Shown piece after piece: positions 8,885-17,463 of a DNA stretch of 64,000 nt. The position numbers were made by a program, and so were the translations under genes. The first letter of the stretch is position 1. Every line of letters starts with the position of its first letter. This stretch comes from Oscillospiraceae bacterium (lineage in GTDB: Bacteria; Bacillota; Clostridia; Oscillospirales; Ruminococcaceae). The notes under the pieces were generated by a model, which saw only the letters and a list, made by a program, of their open reading frames with translations, was not told the DNA's origin and made no database searches. The DNA lies in the NCBI GenBank assembly GCA_028720105.1, contig JAQYLI010000012.1:1-64000 (forward strand), written 5' to 3'.

Positions 8885-9496
8885 TCAGCACTCTACTCCT
8901 ATTCTGCCCATAAAATCCTGAATTGTTTTCAGCTCGGGGAAAAAGAGGATATTGAAAGATTTTCCGCTGTCGTTTATGGTGATGGAGTTATTCACAAAGC
9001 AGGAATTTACCGCTCCCGGATTTACTGCCGTTATCTCTCCCGAAGGTGCGGTCACGCTTTCGGGGACTGATATATCCACCGTCATTCCCGACATTATGGA
9101 GAAATTGTTGGCATAAGAGGCGGCGCAGATGTTCACCGTTTCCCTTATCACCGAGGAGACCATTTCGTCCACGTCTCCCTTGCCCTTTACCGACACCCCG
9201 GGGAAATATGTCCCTGCAAGCCGCTCGATAAACGCATAGGGGAATATGAAAAGCACCGCTCCCTGCATATCACAGCTGAGCTTTATCAGAAAGGCTTCCG
9301 TACCCTTGCTGAGAAGGTCGGCTATTTTTCCCGCTTCCGCCGTGGGAAGCACCTTTACCTGGGGCGTGGAGATATCCGTCGCCGAAGATATCATCTCGGA
9401 CAGGGCGGTTGCTGCATTGCCTGCTCCCATATTGCATATTTCCTGTAAAACGGACCTTTGCATTTCGCCAAAATCCGCAAAGCTTTTAAGAGCCAT
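8885..9496 (-). CDS. cheC: CheC-family phosphatase (CheY-P hydrolysis)
   Basis: This 203-aa protein carries both CheC phosphatase half-sites. The first is Ser15-x3-Glu19-x2-Asn22 in SVLQEICNMGAGNAATALS. The second is S-x3-E-x2-N in SVIRETVNICAASYANNF followed by the expected downstream Pro. Known CheC proteins dephosphorylate CheY-P and often pair with CheD. No other chemotaxis or flagellar gene lies in the window, so this is an orphan here and its partner response regulator is unknown. A consensus promoter reads antisense into its 3' end. Confidence 0.9.
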   Translation of the reverse strand: MALKSFADFGEMQRSVLQEICNMGAGNAATALSEMISSATDISTPQVKVLPTAEAGKIADLLSKGTEAFLIKLSCDMQGAVLFIFPYAFIERLAGTYFPGVSVKGKGDVDEMVSSVIRETVNICAASYANNFSIMSGMTVDISVPESVTAPSGEITAVNPGAVNSCFVNNSITINDSGKSFNILFFPELKTIQDFMGRIGVEC

Positions 9497-9524
9497 TTTT
9501 TCTGCCGTCCTTTCCTTGGGTTTT

Positions 9525-9995
9525 TCAGGGTTCGTAATACTTCGGCTTATTGATAAGGATTATAAGGTCGATTATCCAGCCGATGAGTCCCAGCCCTCCC
9601 GTGAGCGCCCAGAGTATTCCCGTGGCGATCTTTCCTTCGTAAAATCTGTGGGCTCCAAAAATCCCCAGCACGGCACAGAGGAAAAGGGATATGCTTCGGT
9701 TTTTGAGCTTTGTGCTGAATCCTCCTGCACCGGGGTTTATCTCCTCCATTATCCGCTGACCGTATGCCTTGGCGGTGTCGGCTATATCGTTAAGCGGCGA
9801 ATAGGTCTGCTGCGACGAAGCGGGTGAGGGTATGCTGCCCTGTCGGGTAGAAGCCGATGTCTGTGCTTCTCTCGGCGGTGTTTCGTTATCCACCACTATG
9901 CGGATATCTTCCGGCTTCGCATATACCGTTTTTGTTTCACGCTCCGCTTCGGGAGCAGGATTTGTGTGCCTGTCGGGCTTGTAAAATTCTATCAT
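9525..9995 (-). CDS. TM2-domain membrane protein
   Basis: A protein of 156 aa with a hydrophilic, Pro/Thr/Ser-rich N-terminal half (1-95) and a C-terminal TM2 domain of two membrane helices: SLFLCAVLGIFGAHRFYEGK and ILWALTGGLGLIGWIIDLIIL, joined by the typical GxHRFYxGK turn. The family's function is not established. It sits 28 bp upstream of cheC on the same strand and 15 bp downstream of the GH95 gene, so co-transcription with both is possible. Confidence 0.88.
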   Translation of the reverse strand: MIEFYKPDRHTNPAPEAERETKTVYAKPEDIRIVVDNETPPREAQTSASTRQGSIPSPASSQQTYSPLNDIADTAKAYGQRIMEEINPGAGGFSTKLKNRSISLFLCAVLGIFGAHRFYEGKIATGILWALTGGLGLIGWIIDLIILINKPKYYEP

Positions 9996-10010
9996 ATCAT
10001 TCTCCGAAAA

Positions 10011-12323
10011 TCATTTTGCCGAAATGCTGTAGTGCTTTCCGACCTCTGTATCAAATTCAAATACACCGTTATTTTCAATAAGCTGTATCTCCTCTCCGCC
10101 GCAGGTGACGATGATATCGCCCTTTACTCGCAGGGAAACTTGGTTTCCGCAGTCGGAGTACAGCTCGGCTTTGGTAATTCTGCCGTCTGACCAGTCGAAA
10201 TGGACTGTGAAGCCGCCGCGGGCTTTCATTCCTCTAACGCTGCCGTGCTTCCATTCGGGGGGAAGTGCGGGGAGAAGGCTTATTTCCGCATTTCCCGACA
10301 TGACCTCATATCGGCTCTGCATTACCGCTTCGGCAATGCCTGCGCCGCCGCCGAAGTTTCCGTCTATCTGGAAGGGGGGGTGCATATCGAACATATTTAT
10401 GCTTGTGGAATGAGCAAGAAGCGCCTGTATGTTTTCGCCCACCTTTTCGCCGTCGTGAAGCCTTGCCCACATATTGATTATCCAGGCTCTCGACCAGCCT
10501 GTATGTCCGCCGCCGTGGGAGAGTCTGCGCTCAAGGGTGGCTCTTGCAGCCTTGGCAAGCTCGGGGGTATCGGCGGGGGTTATCATATCCGCAGGATAGA
10601 GGGCATATAGCTGAGAGATATGGCGGTGTCCCGGCTCTACCTCGTCATAGTCCTCCGCCCACTCCATTATCTGACCGTACTTGCCTATTTCGGGCTTGGG
10701 GAGACGGTCTCTCATAGTGCGGAGCTTATCCGCAAAGTCTTTTCTTTCGCCCAGTATCTCCGAGGAGGATATTACGGCGGTAAAGAGGACATTCAGTATC
10801 TGACTGTCCATTGAGGGGCCTTTGCAAAGGGTGCCCGTTTTGCCGTTCTTTGTATAGTAGGTGTTCTCGGGAGAGACGGAGGGGTTTGTTACCAGCCTGC
10901 CCTTTTCGTCTTCGGTGAGGAAATCTGCAAAAAATTCTGCGGCTTCGCAGAGGGTATCGAATTTCTCCGCAAGGAAGTCCTTGTCCCCTGTGAAAAGGTA
11001 ATGCTCCCAGATGTGGGTGCAGAGCCACGCCATTCCCATTGGCCAGAGGGTGGCGGGAAGCCATTTGTCCTGAGGGGCGGTGTCTCCCCAGATGTCGGTG
11101 TTGTGGTGGCAGACAGTTCCGCCGCAGTGATACATTGTTCGGGCGGTCACTCTGCCGTTTTCTCTCATTCGCTCGATATGGTCGAAAAGAGGGGTATGAC
11201 ATTCGGAAAGGTTCTGTATTTCGGCTCCCCAGTAGTTCATCTCGGTGTTGATGTTGACGGTGTATTTTCCGCCCCAGGCAGGCCACATATCCTTATTCCA
11301 TATACCTTGAAGGTTCAGCGGCAGTGTTCCCTCTCTTGAGCCGGATATCATAAGATATCGGGAGAAATTGAAGTAGAGTGCCGCAAGCTCGTTGTCAATG
11401 GCGTTTTCCTCTTTTACGGCTTTAAGGCGCTCGTCGGTGGGGAGAGCGGTATTTACGCCGTCTTTGGGTGAAAGCTCAAAGCTGCAGCGGTCAAAAAGCG
11501 AGGAATAATCCTCCATATGCCGCTTTAAAAGGCGTTCCGAGGTCATTCTTGCGGCTCTTTTTGCCTGTGATACGCAGAGCTTTTCGTATTCCCCTGTGCG
11601 GAATGAGGTCTGTGCGGCTATTATGAGCATTGCTTCATCGGCATTATGGCAGACAAGGCGGTTTGCGTCTGTGCCGCACTCGCCGCCGATGGCGGTTACG
11701 GTTATGGCGCAGGCATAGGGTATTCCGTCGGAAACGGTGAAAAGGACTGTCTTATCATCATAGGCTTCGTTTTTATCGTAATTGTCGTCTCTGCCGTCTA
11801 TGGCGGCGGTAAAGGAGATGCTGCCCTTTTTATCGGCGGTGAAGCGGACTATGATACATTCATCGGGGTGGGAGGCAAAAACTTCACGGGTATATTTTAC
11901 CCCGCCTGATGTAAAGTTAGTCCACGATACGGCTTTTTCAAGGGAAAGTCCTCTTTTGTATTCGCTGTATTCGGGGGCGTTCTGCCAGATGTGCAGGTCG
12001 CCTAAGGGCTGGTAGTGGCGCTGGTTTTCGTTGGTGCCGTAGAATGCGTCCGAGCAGACTGCTTCTGCTTCCTCGGTTTTGCCCTCGCTTATAAGCTTGC
12101 GTATTTTCTCAAGGTTATCATATGCCTTGGGGTTGTTTCTGTTTCGGAAATTGCCCGACCAGATGGAATCTTCATTAAGCTGCAAAAGCTCGTCTTCCGG
12201 CTTGCCGAATATCATTGCGCCCATTCGTCCGTTTCCTACGGGGAGCGCTTCGTCCCAGTTGTTGGCGGGACGGGTGTACCAGAGTTCTTTTGAGGGGTTC
12301 ATTTCACGGTTCGCTGTTTTCAT
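10011..12323 (-). CDS. Glycoside hydrolase family 95 (alpha-L-fucosidase or alpha-L-galactosidase)
   Basis: This 770-aa enzyme has the GH95 layout: N-terminal beta-sandwich (WYTRPANNWDEALPVGNGRMGAM), linker, (alpha/alpha)6 barrel and a C-terminal beta domain. Asn357 and Asn359 in VNINTEMNYWG have the N-x-N spacing of the catalytic asparagines of Bifidobacterium AfcA. Glu486 (SVSPEN) is the probable general acid. Asp654 (PFQIDGNFG) is my best match for the remaining catalytic acid. There is no signal peptide, so it acts on imported oligosaccharides. GGAGG precedes the ATG. It lies directly downstream of the sugar-uptake locus but behind a probable terminator. Whether the substrate is fucose or L-galactose linked cannot be read from sequence. 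Confidence 0.9.
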   Translation of the reverse strand: MKTANREMNPSKELWYTRPANNWDEALPVGNGRMGAMIFGKPEDELLQLNEDSIWSGNFRNRNNPKAYDNLEKIRKLISEGKTEEAEAVCSDAFYGTNENQRHYQPLGDLHIWQNAPEYSEYKRGLSLEKAVSWTNFTSGGVKYTREVFASHPDECIIVRFTADKKGSISFTAAIDGRDDNYDKNEAYDDKTVLFTVSDGIPYACAITVTAIGGECGTDANRLVCHNADEAMLIIAAQTSFRTGEYEKLCVSQAKRAARMTSERLLKRHMEDYSSLFDRCSFELSPKDGVNTALPTDERLKAVKEENAIDNELAALYFNFSRYLMISGSREGTLPLNLQGIWNKDMWPAWGGKYTVNINTEMNYWGAEIQNLSECHTPLFDHIERMRENGRVTARTMYHCGGTVCHHNTDIWGDTAPQDKWLPATLWPMGMAWLCTHIWEHYLFTGDKDFLAEKFDTLCEAAEFFADFLTEDEKGRLVTNPSVSPENTYYTKNGKTGTLCKGPSMDSQILNVLFTAVISSSEILGERKDFADKLRTMRDRLPKPEIGKYGQIMEWAEDYDEVEPGHRHISQLYALYPADMITPADTPELAKAARATLERRLSHGGGHTGWSRAWIINMWARLHDGEKVGENIQALLAHSTSINMFDMHPPFQIDGNFGGGAGIAEAVMQSRYEVMSGNAEISLLPALPPEWKHGSVRGMKARGGFTVHFDWSDGRITKAELYSDCGNQVSLRVKGDIIVTCGGEEIQLIENNGVFEFDTEVGKHYSISAK

Positions 12324-12356
12324 ATTTTACCTCCGAAAAGACAGTATTATGCGGAT

Positions 12357-12417
12357 AAAAAGGAACTGCCGGTTTAATCGCATAGTTAAATAACGGTTAA
12401 ATCGGCACTTCTTTTTT
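12357..12417 (-). terminator. Terminator of the eight-gene uptake operon (possibly bidirectional)
   Basis: Two imperfect complementary arms of about 24 nt (12357-12380 and 12394-12417; shared core GCCG...TTAA) form a long hairpin. On the minus strand it is followed by CCTTTTTATCC. The plus strand also ends in a T run. It sits between the last permease gene and the GH95 start, so GH95 would need readthrough or its own promoter, which I could not identify. Confidence 0.6.
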
Positions 12418-12435
12418 ATTCACTTTTATATTTAC

Positions 12436-12461
12436 CCTGCGGCAGCAATATCTGCCGCAGG
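12436..12461. other. Perfect 10-bp hairpin downstream of the uptake operon
   Basis: CCTGCGGCAG (12436-12445) and CTGCCGCAGG (12452-12461) form a perfect stem with a 6-nt loop and no T tract on either strand. It lies between the last permease gene and the terminator. It may protect the 3' end of the mRNA or assist termination. Confidence 0.55.
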
Positions 12462-12511
12462 ATACAATCTTGAAGCAAATTAACTTTACGCCGTTTTCAA
12501 CTCAGGGAGTA

Positions 12512-13606
12512 TTACATACCTGTGAGACCCGAACGGGCGATACCCTCGGTAAAGTTCTTCTGTAAGAAGATGTACATTACAAGGATAGGCGTGATGGAAA
12601 GCAGACAGCCCGATTCCATCCATACGATAAGCTCTCTTGCGTTTACCTTTACGGTACCGTTATTGAACAGCACTCTTGTAAGAGATGCGTTCAGGTTTTT
12701 AAGCTGGAGAGCGATGGTGCTGTTATTGGTGAAGAACGATGTGGAAATGTAGTAATCGTTCCAGTACCATACTACGGAAAGCAGGAATACGGTGAGGAAG
12801 GTGGAGCCTGCGTTGGGGATCATTACCTTGATGAATGTGCCCAGAGGCGAGCAGCCGTCCAGATATGCGGCATCTTCAAGCTCCTTGGGAAGTCCTCTGA
12901 AGGACTGACGGAAAAGGAAGATGAACAGACCTGCACGAAGTCCGTTTGCCATAAGTGCGGGCATATACATTGTCAGGGCGTTGTCTATCAGGTTGATATA
13001 ATCTCCTGTGATGGCGTGCCATATGCCCAGGGGGTTGAAGTAACGGAAGAACATATACTGAGGGATAAGAATGATCTGCGCGGGCATAAGGATCATAAGA
13101 ATGACCACGCCGAAAAGAATATTCTTGCCCTTGAAGTTAAATCTTCCGAAGCCGTAGCCTGTGATGGCACAGGTGATTACCTGCACGATGGAACAGCCGA
13201 TGTTGATAAACAGGGTATTGCCTAAGGTGTGCCAGAAGTCCATTACTCGGATAACGTCCTTGATGTTCTGGAGAGTATATGTCCTTGATATCCAGATGAT
13301 GGTGGGGTCGTTCATATCCGAACGAGGACGGAACGCCGCTGTTATCATATAGATGAGAGGATAGATGATTACGAAGCAGAGTCCGAACACCAGCAGTCCT
13401 CGGCAGATGGGCCAGACAGTCTCAAAGGCTCTTTTCCTTTTGAGATATTTCTGCTCTGCGGGGGTCAGGGTGGAAAGACGCTTCTTGAAACGCTCACGCT
13501 CCTCCTTGCGGGAACGCTTTACCTCCTTGGGAGGCTTCTCCGGCTTGACCTTTTTAAGGAAGTCGGAAGCTGTTGCTTTTATTGTGTTTTCTGCCATTTT
13601 TTCCAA
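12512..13606 (-). CDS. Carbohydrate ABC transporter permease, MalG type (second pair)
   Basis: An inner-membrane permease of 364 aa. A charged cytoplasmic N-terminus of about 75 residues, rich in Lys, Arg and Glu, precedes six predicted membrane helices beginning near RGLLVFGLCFVIIYPLIYMI. The ATPase-docking EAA loop reads LEDAAYLDGCSPLGTF. It is the last gene of the eight-gene locus, 10 bp after its partner permease. The N-terminal extension is longer than in ordinary MalG proteins. No ATPase is encoded nearby, so a shared MsmX-like ATPase is likely. Confidence 0.92.
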   Translation of the reverse strand: MEKMAENTIKATASDFLKKVKPEKPPKEVKRSRKEERERFKKRLSTLTPAEQKYLKRKRAFETVWPICRGLLVFGLCFVIIYPLIYMITAAFRPRSDMNDPTIIWISRTYTLQNIKDVIRVMDFWHTLGNTLFINIGCSIVQVITCAITGYGFGRFNFKGKNILFGVVILMILMPAQIILIPQYMFFRYFNPLGIWHAITGDYINLIDNALTMYMPALMANGLRAGLFIFLFRQSFRGLPKELEDAAYLDGCSPLGTFIKVMIPNAGSTFLTVFLLSVVWYWNDYYISTSFFTNNSTIALQLKNLNASLTRVLFNNGTVKVNARELIVWMESGCLLSITPILVMYIFLQKNFTEGIARSGLTGM

Positions 13607-13615
13607 CTCCTTAAA

Positions 13616-14512
13616 TTAGTCATCATAGTAAACTATCTTGTTCATAACGAGGAATATAATTCCTACAGCCACAAGGACTATGGCGAAGTAGCTCCACGCC
13701 ATTGCCGCCGAGAAACCGTATTTCCAGTCGTCCTGTACCGAAAGCACCTGCTCCATTACCACGTTGGTGGGGTCTGTAAAGGTATCGATAATGGTGTAAA
13801 CAAGGTTTACAAGGATCATTGGGGATACGTAGGGAAGTGTTATCTTCCAGAAAAATTCCCAGGAGGTTGCTCCCTCGATAGCTGCTGCTTCCTTTGCCGA
13901 GGTGGGTATTCCCTGGAGGGCTGAAAGGAAGATGATTATCTGGATACCGCACTTCCATACAAGGTTCAGGATATCCGAGGTCATTGTGGAGAGCATTTCC
14001 GTCAGCTTATCGTTAAAGCCATATATTCCCACGAACTCAAGCAGCTGGTCTACCATATCTGCGGAGAACATTGTGGAGAACTGGTCTGCGTCCGCTGTTC
14101 CGCTGGTGTCCAGGTTGTTGGTGATGATAGCGTAAACGGGACCTGTTGCGATAATTACGGGAAGGAAGAATACTGCTCTTGCGAAGGTACGGCCTCTGAA
14201 CTTCTGATTTATGATTATTGCAACGAAAAGAGAGAAGATGATGATGATGGGAGTCTGCCAGAGGGTGGAGCCCAGCACTTCCATAAGGTTTTTGCGGAAA
14301 TCCGGGTCTACCATAAAGGCTCTCTTGTAATTGTCAAGACCCAGAGGGCTCATTACAAGCGCTCCTACGTCGGGCTTTACGTCATAGAACGAGTAGATAA
14401 AGGACTTGATAACGGGAATGATGAAGAACATCAGGGAACCGATGAACCAGAGGGCTATGAAGCCGTAGCCGTAAAGTCCCTTCTTCTTCTCATAGGATAA
14501 ATTCAGTCTCAT
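13616..14512 (-). CDS. Carbohydrate ABC transporter permease, MalF/UgpA type (second pair)
   Basis: A 298-aa permease with six predicted helices and the EAA loop AKEAAAIEGATSWEFFWKITLP. Its start overlaps the stop of the DUF5696-type gene by 4 bp, which indicates translational coupling. A periplasmic-side loop of about 60 residues (about 130-190, TSGTADADQFSTMFSAD onward) is larger than usual. Together with the MalG-type protein downstream it forms a second permease pair in the operon. Confidence 0.92.
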   Translation of the reverse strand: MRLNLSYEKKKGLYGYGFIALWFIGSLMFFIIPVIKSFIYSFYDVKPDVGALVMSPLGLDNYKRAFMVDPDFRKNLMEVLGSTLWQTPIIIIFSLFVAIIINQKFRGRTFARAVFFLPVIIATGPVYAIITNNLDTSGTADADQFSTMFSADMVDQLLEFVGIYGFNDKLTEMLSTMTSDILNLVWKCGIQIIIFLSALQGIPTSAKEAAAIEGATSWEFFWKITLPYVSPMILVNLVYTIIDTFTDPTNVVMEQVLSVQDDWKYGFSAAMAWSYFAIVLVAVGIIFLVMNKIVYYDD

Positions 14513-16812
14513 TCGCCGATTACCTCCTCTCCGATATAGTCGGTAAGCTTATAAGTCTTGCCGTCTGCTTTTACGGTAAGCTTCTCAAGGTCAACAACGG
14601 TGGTATAGCCGTTATCGTAGACCGTTGTTATCTCGCTGCCGTCCTCCGATACCGTGTAGGAGGAAATGGTGCTGTCCGCTGCGGGCGAAAGAACATCATT
14701 CGCAAACTTATAAAGTCCTGCGGCTTCGTTTACCCAGTTTGCATAGTAACCGTAGAAGTATTTGTCAAGCTTGGTGTCCTTCAGCTCGCTGGCTTCAGTT
14801 CCCACCATATCAAAGCCGATATTGCTGCCCGAAGCGATCGCCATAAGGGACGCGATATCAAGATCCGCTTCGCTGTTGACTGCTGTACAGGAGTAAGGTG
14901 TTACCCCGTGAAGCACCATCTGGTAGAGGGGGATATCTGCGTCGAAAATGTCGAATTTGCTGGAGCAGAGAGGAACGTTTGTGATGTAATCGGTGTAGGG
15001 AAGAACGTAGGCTGCGGGATTATCCGAAAGAACGGAGCCTGTTTCCTTTGCGCTGCTGTAAATTCCCTGGACGATGCCCTTTGCGTTTTCACGGGATACT
15101 GCCTTTTTGCCGTAGTCGCCGTAAATGGTATTTGCAAGGGAGCCGAAGGAGAAGTTTGTTACGTTCTTCTTGTTATAGCTCTTGATGAGCTTGCCGAATG
15201 CCCTGTCGTAGGAAGCGGGGGTAAAGAGGGAAAGGGACTTGTAATACTTGTTCTCAATTCCGTGGGCAAGGTCGAACACGGGTATCTGGGCATATGCGTT
15301 TGACACTCTGATAGATGTGTTGGTCATATTCCAGTAGCCATTTCCTGTTTTGAACTGCTGATTGTCCACAACCGGGAAGAGGGCGATATTATTTGCGGAA
15401 GCATATTCGCTCAGAGCATTGTACTTGCTCTTGCCGCCCAGCTTTGAGGAGGGATTGAAGGAATCTGCTATCTTCTCGCCGATATTGTCGTCGTTGTAGT
15501 TGTTGTAAGCTACGACCATATCGTCAACGCCCATACCGTTCAGGCACTCAAGAATATACTTGGTGGTGGCAAATGTGGTAACGGGTTCCTTTACGGTTAC
15601 GGGGAGACCTGCGATGGACTCCTTTTTCAGAGTAGCGCCGTAGATGTCCAGGTAAAGGGAGTTTTTATCGGTAAGGTCCTTATCCTCGACCCCCTTTTCA
15701 TTTACAAGGTAATCTCTGAAGCAGGCTGCTACATCGGTGTAATCCACCTCGCTCTTGTCATCCTTTGACACGGGATAGTAGCGAAGCTCTATCTCGGGAA
15801 CCAGTATTCCCCGCTTCTCGAAAACCTTGAGGGGACTGGACTCGCCGCCCATCAGGTATTCGTCCTGAGTTCTCAGCTCAAAATCGAAGTAGGTTGAATT
15901 GTAGTCGGTATTGTTCTGATTGGCAACATAGCTGTTGATGCTTGCGCAGGTGTCGCCCTTATCGGCTACTACCATCATTGCGCTGTTTCCTTTAACAATG
16001 CCGTACATAGGGAAGCTTACGTTCTGAATGGTTGCCTGCTTCTGGGTCTTGACGGCGGTTATGTCTCTTCCGTACACCTTGCCGGTATAGGTCTTGAGAC
16101 CTGTTTTGCCGTTATTGAAATTGATTATTGCGCCGCTGCCGTCGGGTACTACGAAATATCCCTCTTCATCAAGGCCTGCTGCGCCGAAGGTTGTCATAAA
16201 GGCAAGGTCGCTTGTAAGCTTTCCGCTGACGGTGGAAGGATTTTCCTCGACTATGGCGGAGGTGTCCACGTACAGCTTCATATAGTCCTTTTCAAGGGAT
16301 ATGGTTACGGGAACTGTTATTCCGGGATCGGAGAAGGTATAGGTTATCTCGATGTTCTTGCCGGATTTTTTCATTTTTGTCTTGCCCTTGCCCTTGCTGT
16401 TGAGGATCGTCGTTGCACGGTCGGCAGGGGAAGCGTAGGTCAGGGTCATTCCCGAAGCAAGCTCGTCCTTCTGACCCTTCTTTGCGTTGGAGGTCTGGAG
16501 ATCAACGGGGTTTGACCACCATTTTTCTCCTGTTTTGAGATCCTCCAGCATTATTGTATTCTCTTTCGTATTCATATAGAGCTTCATATTTTCATTGGAG
16601 TCAACTTCCTCCATAAGCTCAAATGCTTCTTCCTCTGTTCGGGGAGTTTTTTCTTCCTTGTCCTCCTTGTCGGAAGCCTCTTCCTCAGAAGCGGCTGCCT
16701 CCTCCTCGGGGGCGTCCTCGCAGAATACGCTTGCAGCTCCCGTTGTCAGGAGCATTGAAAAGCACAGAAGAAACGCAAGAGATTTTTTAAGCTTTGAATG
16801 CATTGTTTTCAC
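14509..16812 (-). CDS. Secreted DUF5696-type protein, possible TIM-barrel carbohydrate-active protein
   Basis: About 767 aa, starting at a GTG at 16812 with AAGGA 6 nt upstream; a GTG one codon earlier and an ATG three codons later are alternatives. A signal peptide (LAFLLCFSMLLTTGAASVF) is followed by an acidic Glu/Ala/Asp linker and a beta-rich domain up to about residue 370. The second half has alternating strand-helix patterns (VDDMVVAYNNYN; NNIALFPVVD) that look like a TIM barrel. I assign DUF5696 from memory of this gene neighbourhood; no catalytic residues can be named. It lies between the Yip1 gene and the second permease pair and overlaps the next gene by 4 bp. There is no clear lipobox. 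Confidence 0.72.
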   Translation of the reverse strand: MKTMHSKLKKSLAFLLCFSMLLTTGAASVFCEDAPEEEAAASEEEASDKEDKEEKTPRTEEEAFELMEEVDSNENMKLYMNTKENTIMLEDLKTGEKWWSNPVDLQTSNAKKGQKDELASGMTLTYASPADRATTILNSKGKGKTKMKKSGKNIEITYTFSDPGITVPVTISLEKDYMKLYVDTSAIVEENPSTVSGKLTSDLAFMTTFGAAGLDEEGYFVVPDGSGAIINFNNGKTGLKTYTGKVYGRDITAVKTQKQATIQNVSFPMYGIVKGNSAMMVVADKGDTCASINSYVANQNNTDYNSTYFDFELRTQDEYLMGGESSPLKVFEKRGILVPEIELRYYPVSKDDKSEVDYTDVAACFRDYLVNEKGVEDKDLTDKNSLYLDIYGATLKKESIAGLPVTVKEPVTTFATTKYILECLNGMGVDDMVVAYNNYNDDNIGEKIADSFNPSSKLGGKSKYNALSEYASANNIALFPVVDNQQFKTGNGYWNMTNTSIRVSNAYAQIPVFDLAHGIENKYYKSLSLFTPASYDRAFGKLIKSYNKKNVTNFSFGSLANTIYGDYGKKAVSRENAKGIVQGIYSSAKETGSVLSDNPAAYVLPYTDYITNVPLCSSKFDIFDADIPLYQMVLHGVTPYSCTAVNSEADLDIASLMAIASGSNIGFDMVGTEASELKDTKLDKYFYGYYANWVNEAAGLYKFANDVLSPAADSTISSYTVSEDGSEITTVYDNGYTTVVDLEKLTVKADGKTYKLTDYIGEEVIGE

Positions 16813-16830
16813 CACTTTTCCTTATGAATT

Positions 16831-17460
16831 TTATACTCTCAATCTGTAGGAAAGCTCAGTATAGATGGTAAAGAGGAAGATAAGTACCTGCTGGAAAAGT
16901 GTAAGAAGAAGAACCAGCAGGAAAATTACCAGCACCATTGCCACCAGCGTGAGCAGGATAAGCGCTATGGTCTTTCCGAACGAGAACTGATGAACGGCTT
17001 TCATTGCCGAAATAAACAAGACTACCGTCCACGCCGTTCCGATTATCTCAAAGCACTGTATGAAAATATACTCGTCTCTGATGAGAAAATGGGAAAGAAC
17101 CGTTCCTATCAGATAGCCTGCTATGTAGGGTATCAGCGAATATGCCGTGACTATGAAGATATTTTTCATAGAGCCTTCGCCGTCGAACAGGGTACACATT
17201 GCCCAGTTGCAGACTACATAAAGCAGGAATATTCCGAAGCTCTGGAATATATAAGGAACAATGTTGAAAATTTTGTCGTAATCCGAATAATACTGAAATC
17301 CGTACAGTCTGCTGTATGCAAGAGACTGTATAAAGAGCAGGCAGACAATGCCGATGGCTATATTCATAGAGCCTGCTTTTTTCCATCTCAGATCCTCGAA
17401 GCCCTCAAAGGGGTGCATAACTACGTGTCTGACAAACTGTCCCTGGGTAAGATCCAACAT
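16831..17460 (-). CDS. Yip1-family integral membrane protein
   Basis: This 209-aa protein has about five predicted membrane helices. An N-terminal soluble segment contains the Yip1-like signature HPFEGFEDLRWKKAGS. It begins 3 bp after the NHL gene and is followed by the DUF5696-type gene, so it is firmly inside the operon. Bacterial Yip1 proteins have no known biochemical role. Conserved placement between a surface propeller and a secreted barrel suggests an assembly or anchoring partner, which is inference. Confidence 0.82.
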   Translation of the reverse strand: MLDLTQGQFVRHVVMHPFEGFEDLRWKKAGSMNIAIGIVCLLFIQSLAYSRLYGFQYYSDYDKIFNIVPYIFQSFGIFLLYVVCNWAMCTLFDGEGSMKNIFIVTAYSLIPYIAGYLIGTVLSHFLIRDEYIFIQCFEIIGTAWTVVLFISAMKAVHQFSFGKTIALILLTLVAMVLVIFLLVLLLTLFQQVLIFLFTIYTELSYRLRV

Positions 17461-17463
17461 ACT

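Noticed and set aside
8870-9070. A leaderless plus-strand small protein starting at the antisense promoter's first base
   Set aside because: The frame is antisense to cheC along nearly its whole length and shows no domain; kept only as an antisense transcript.
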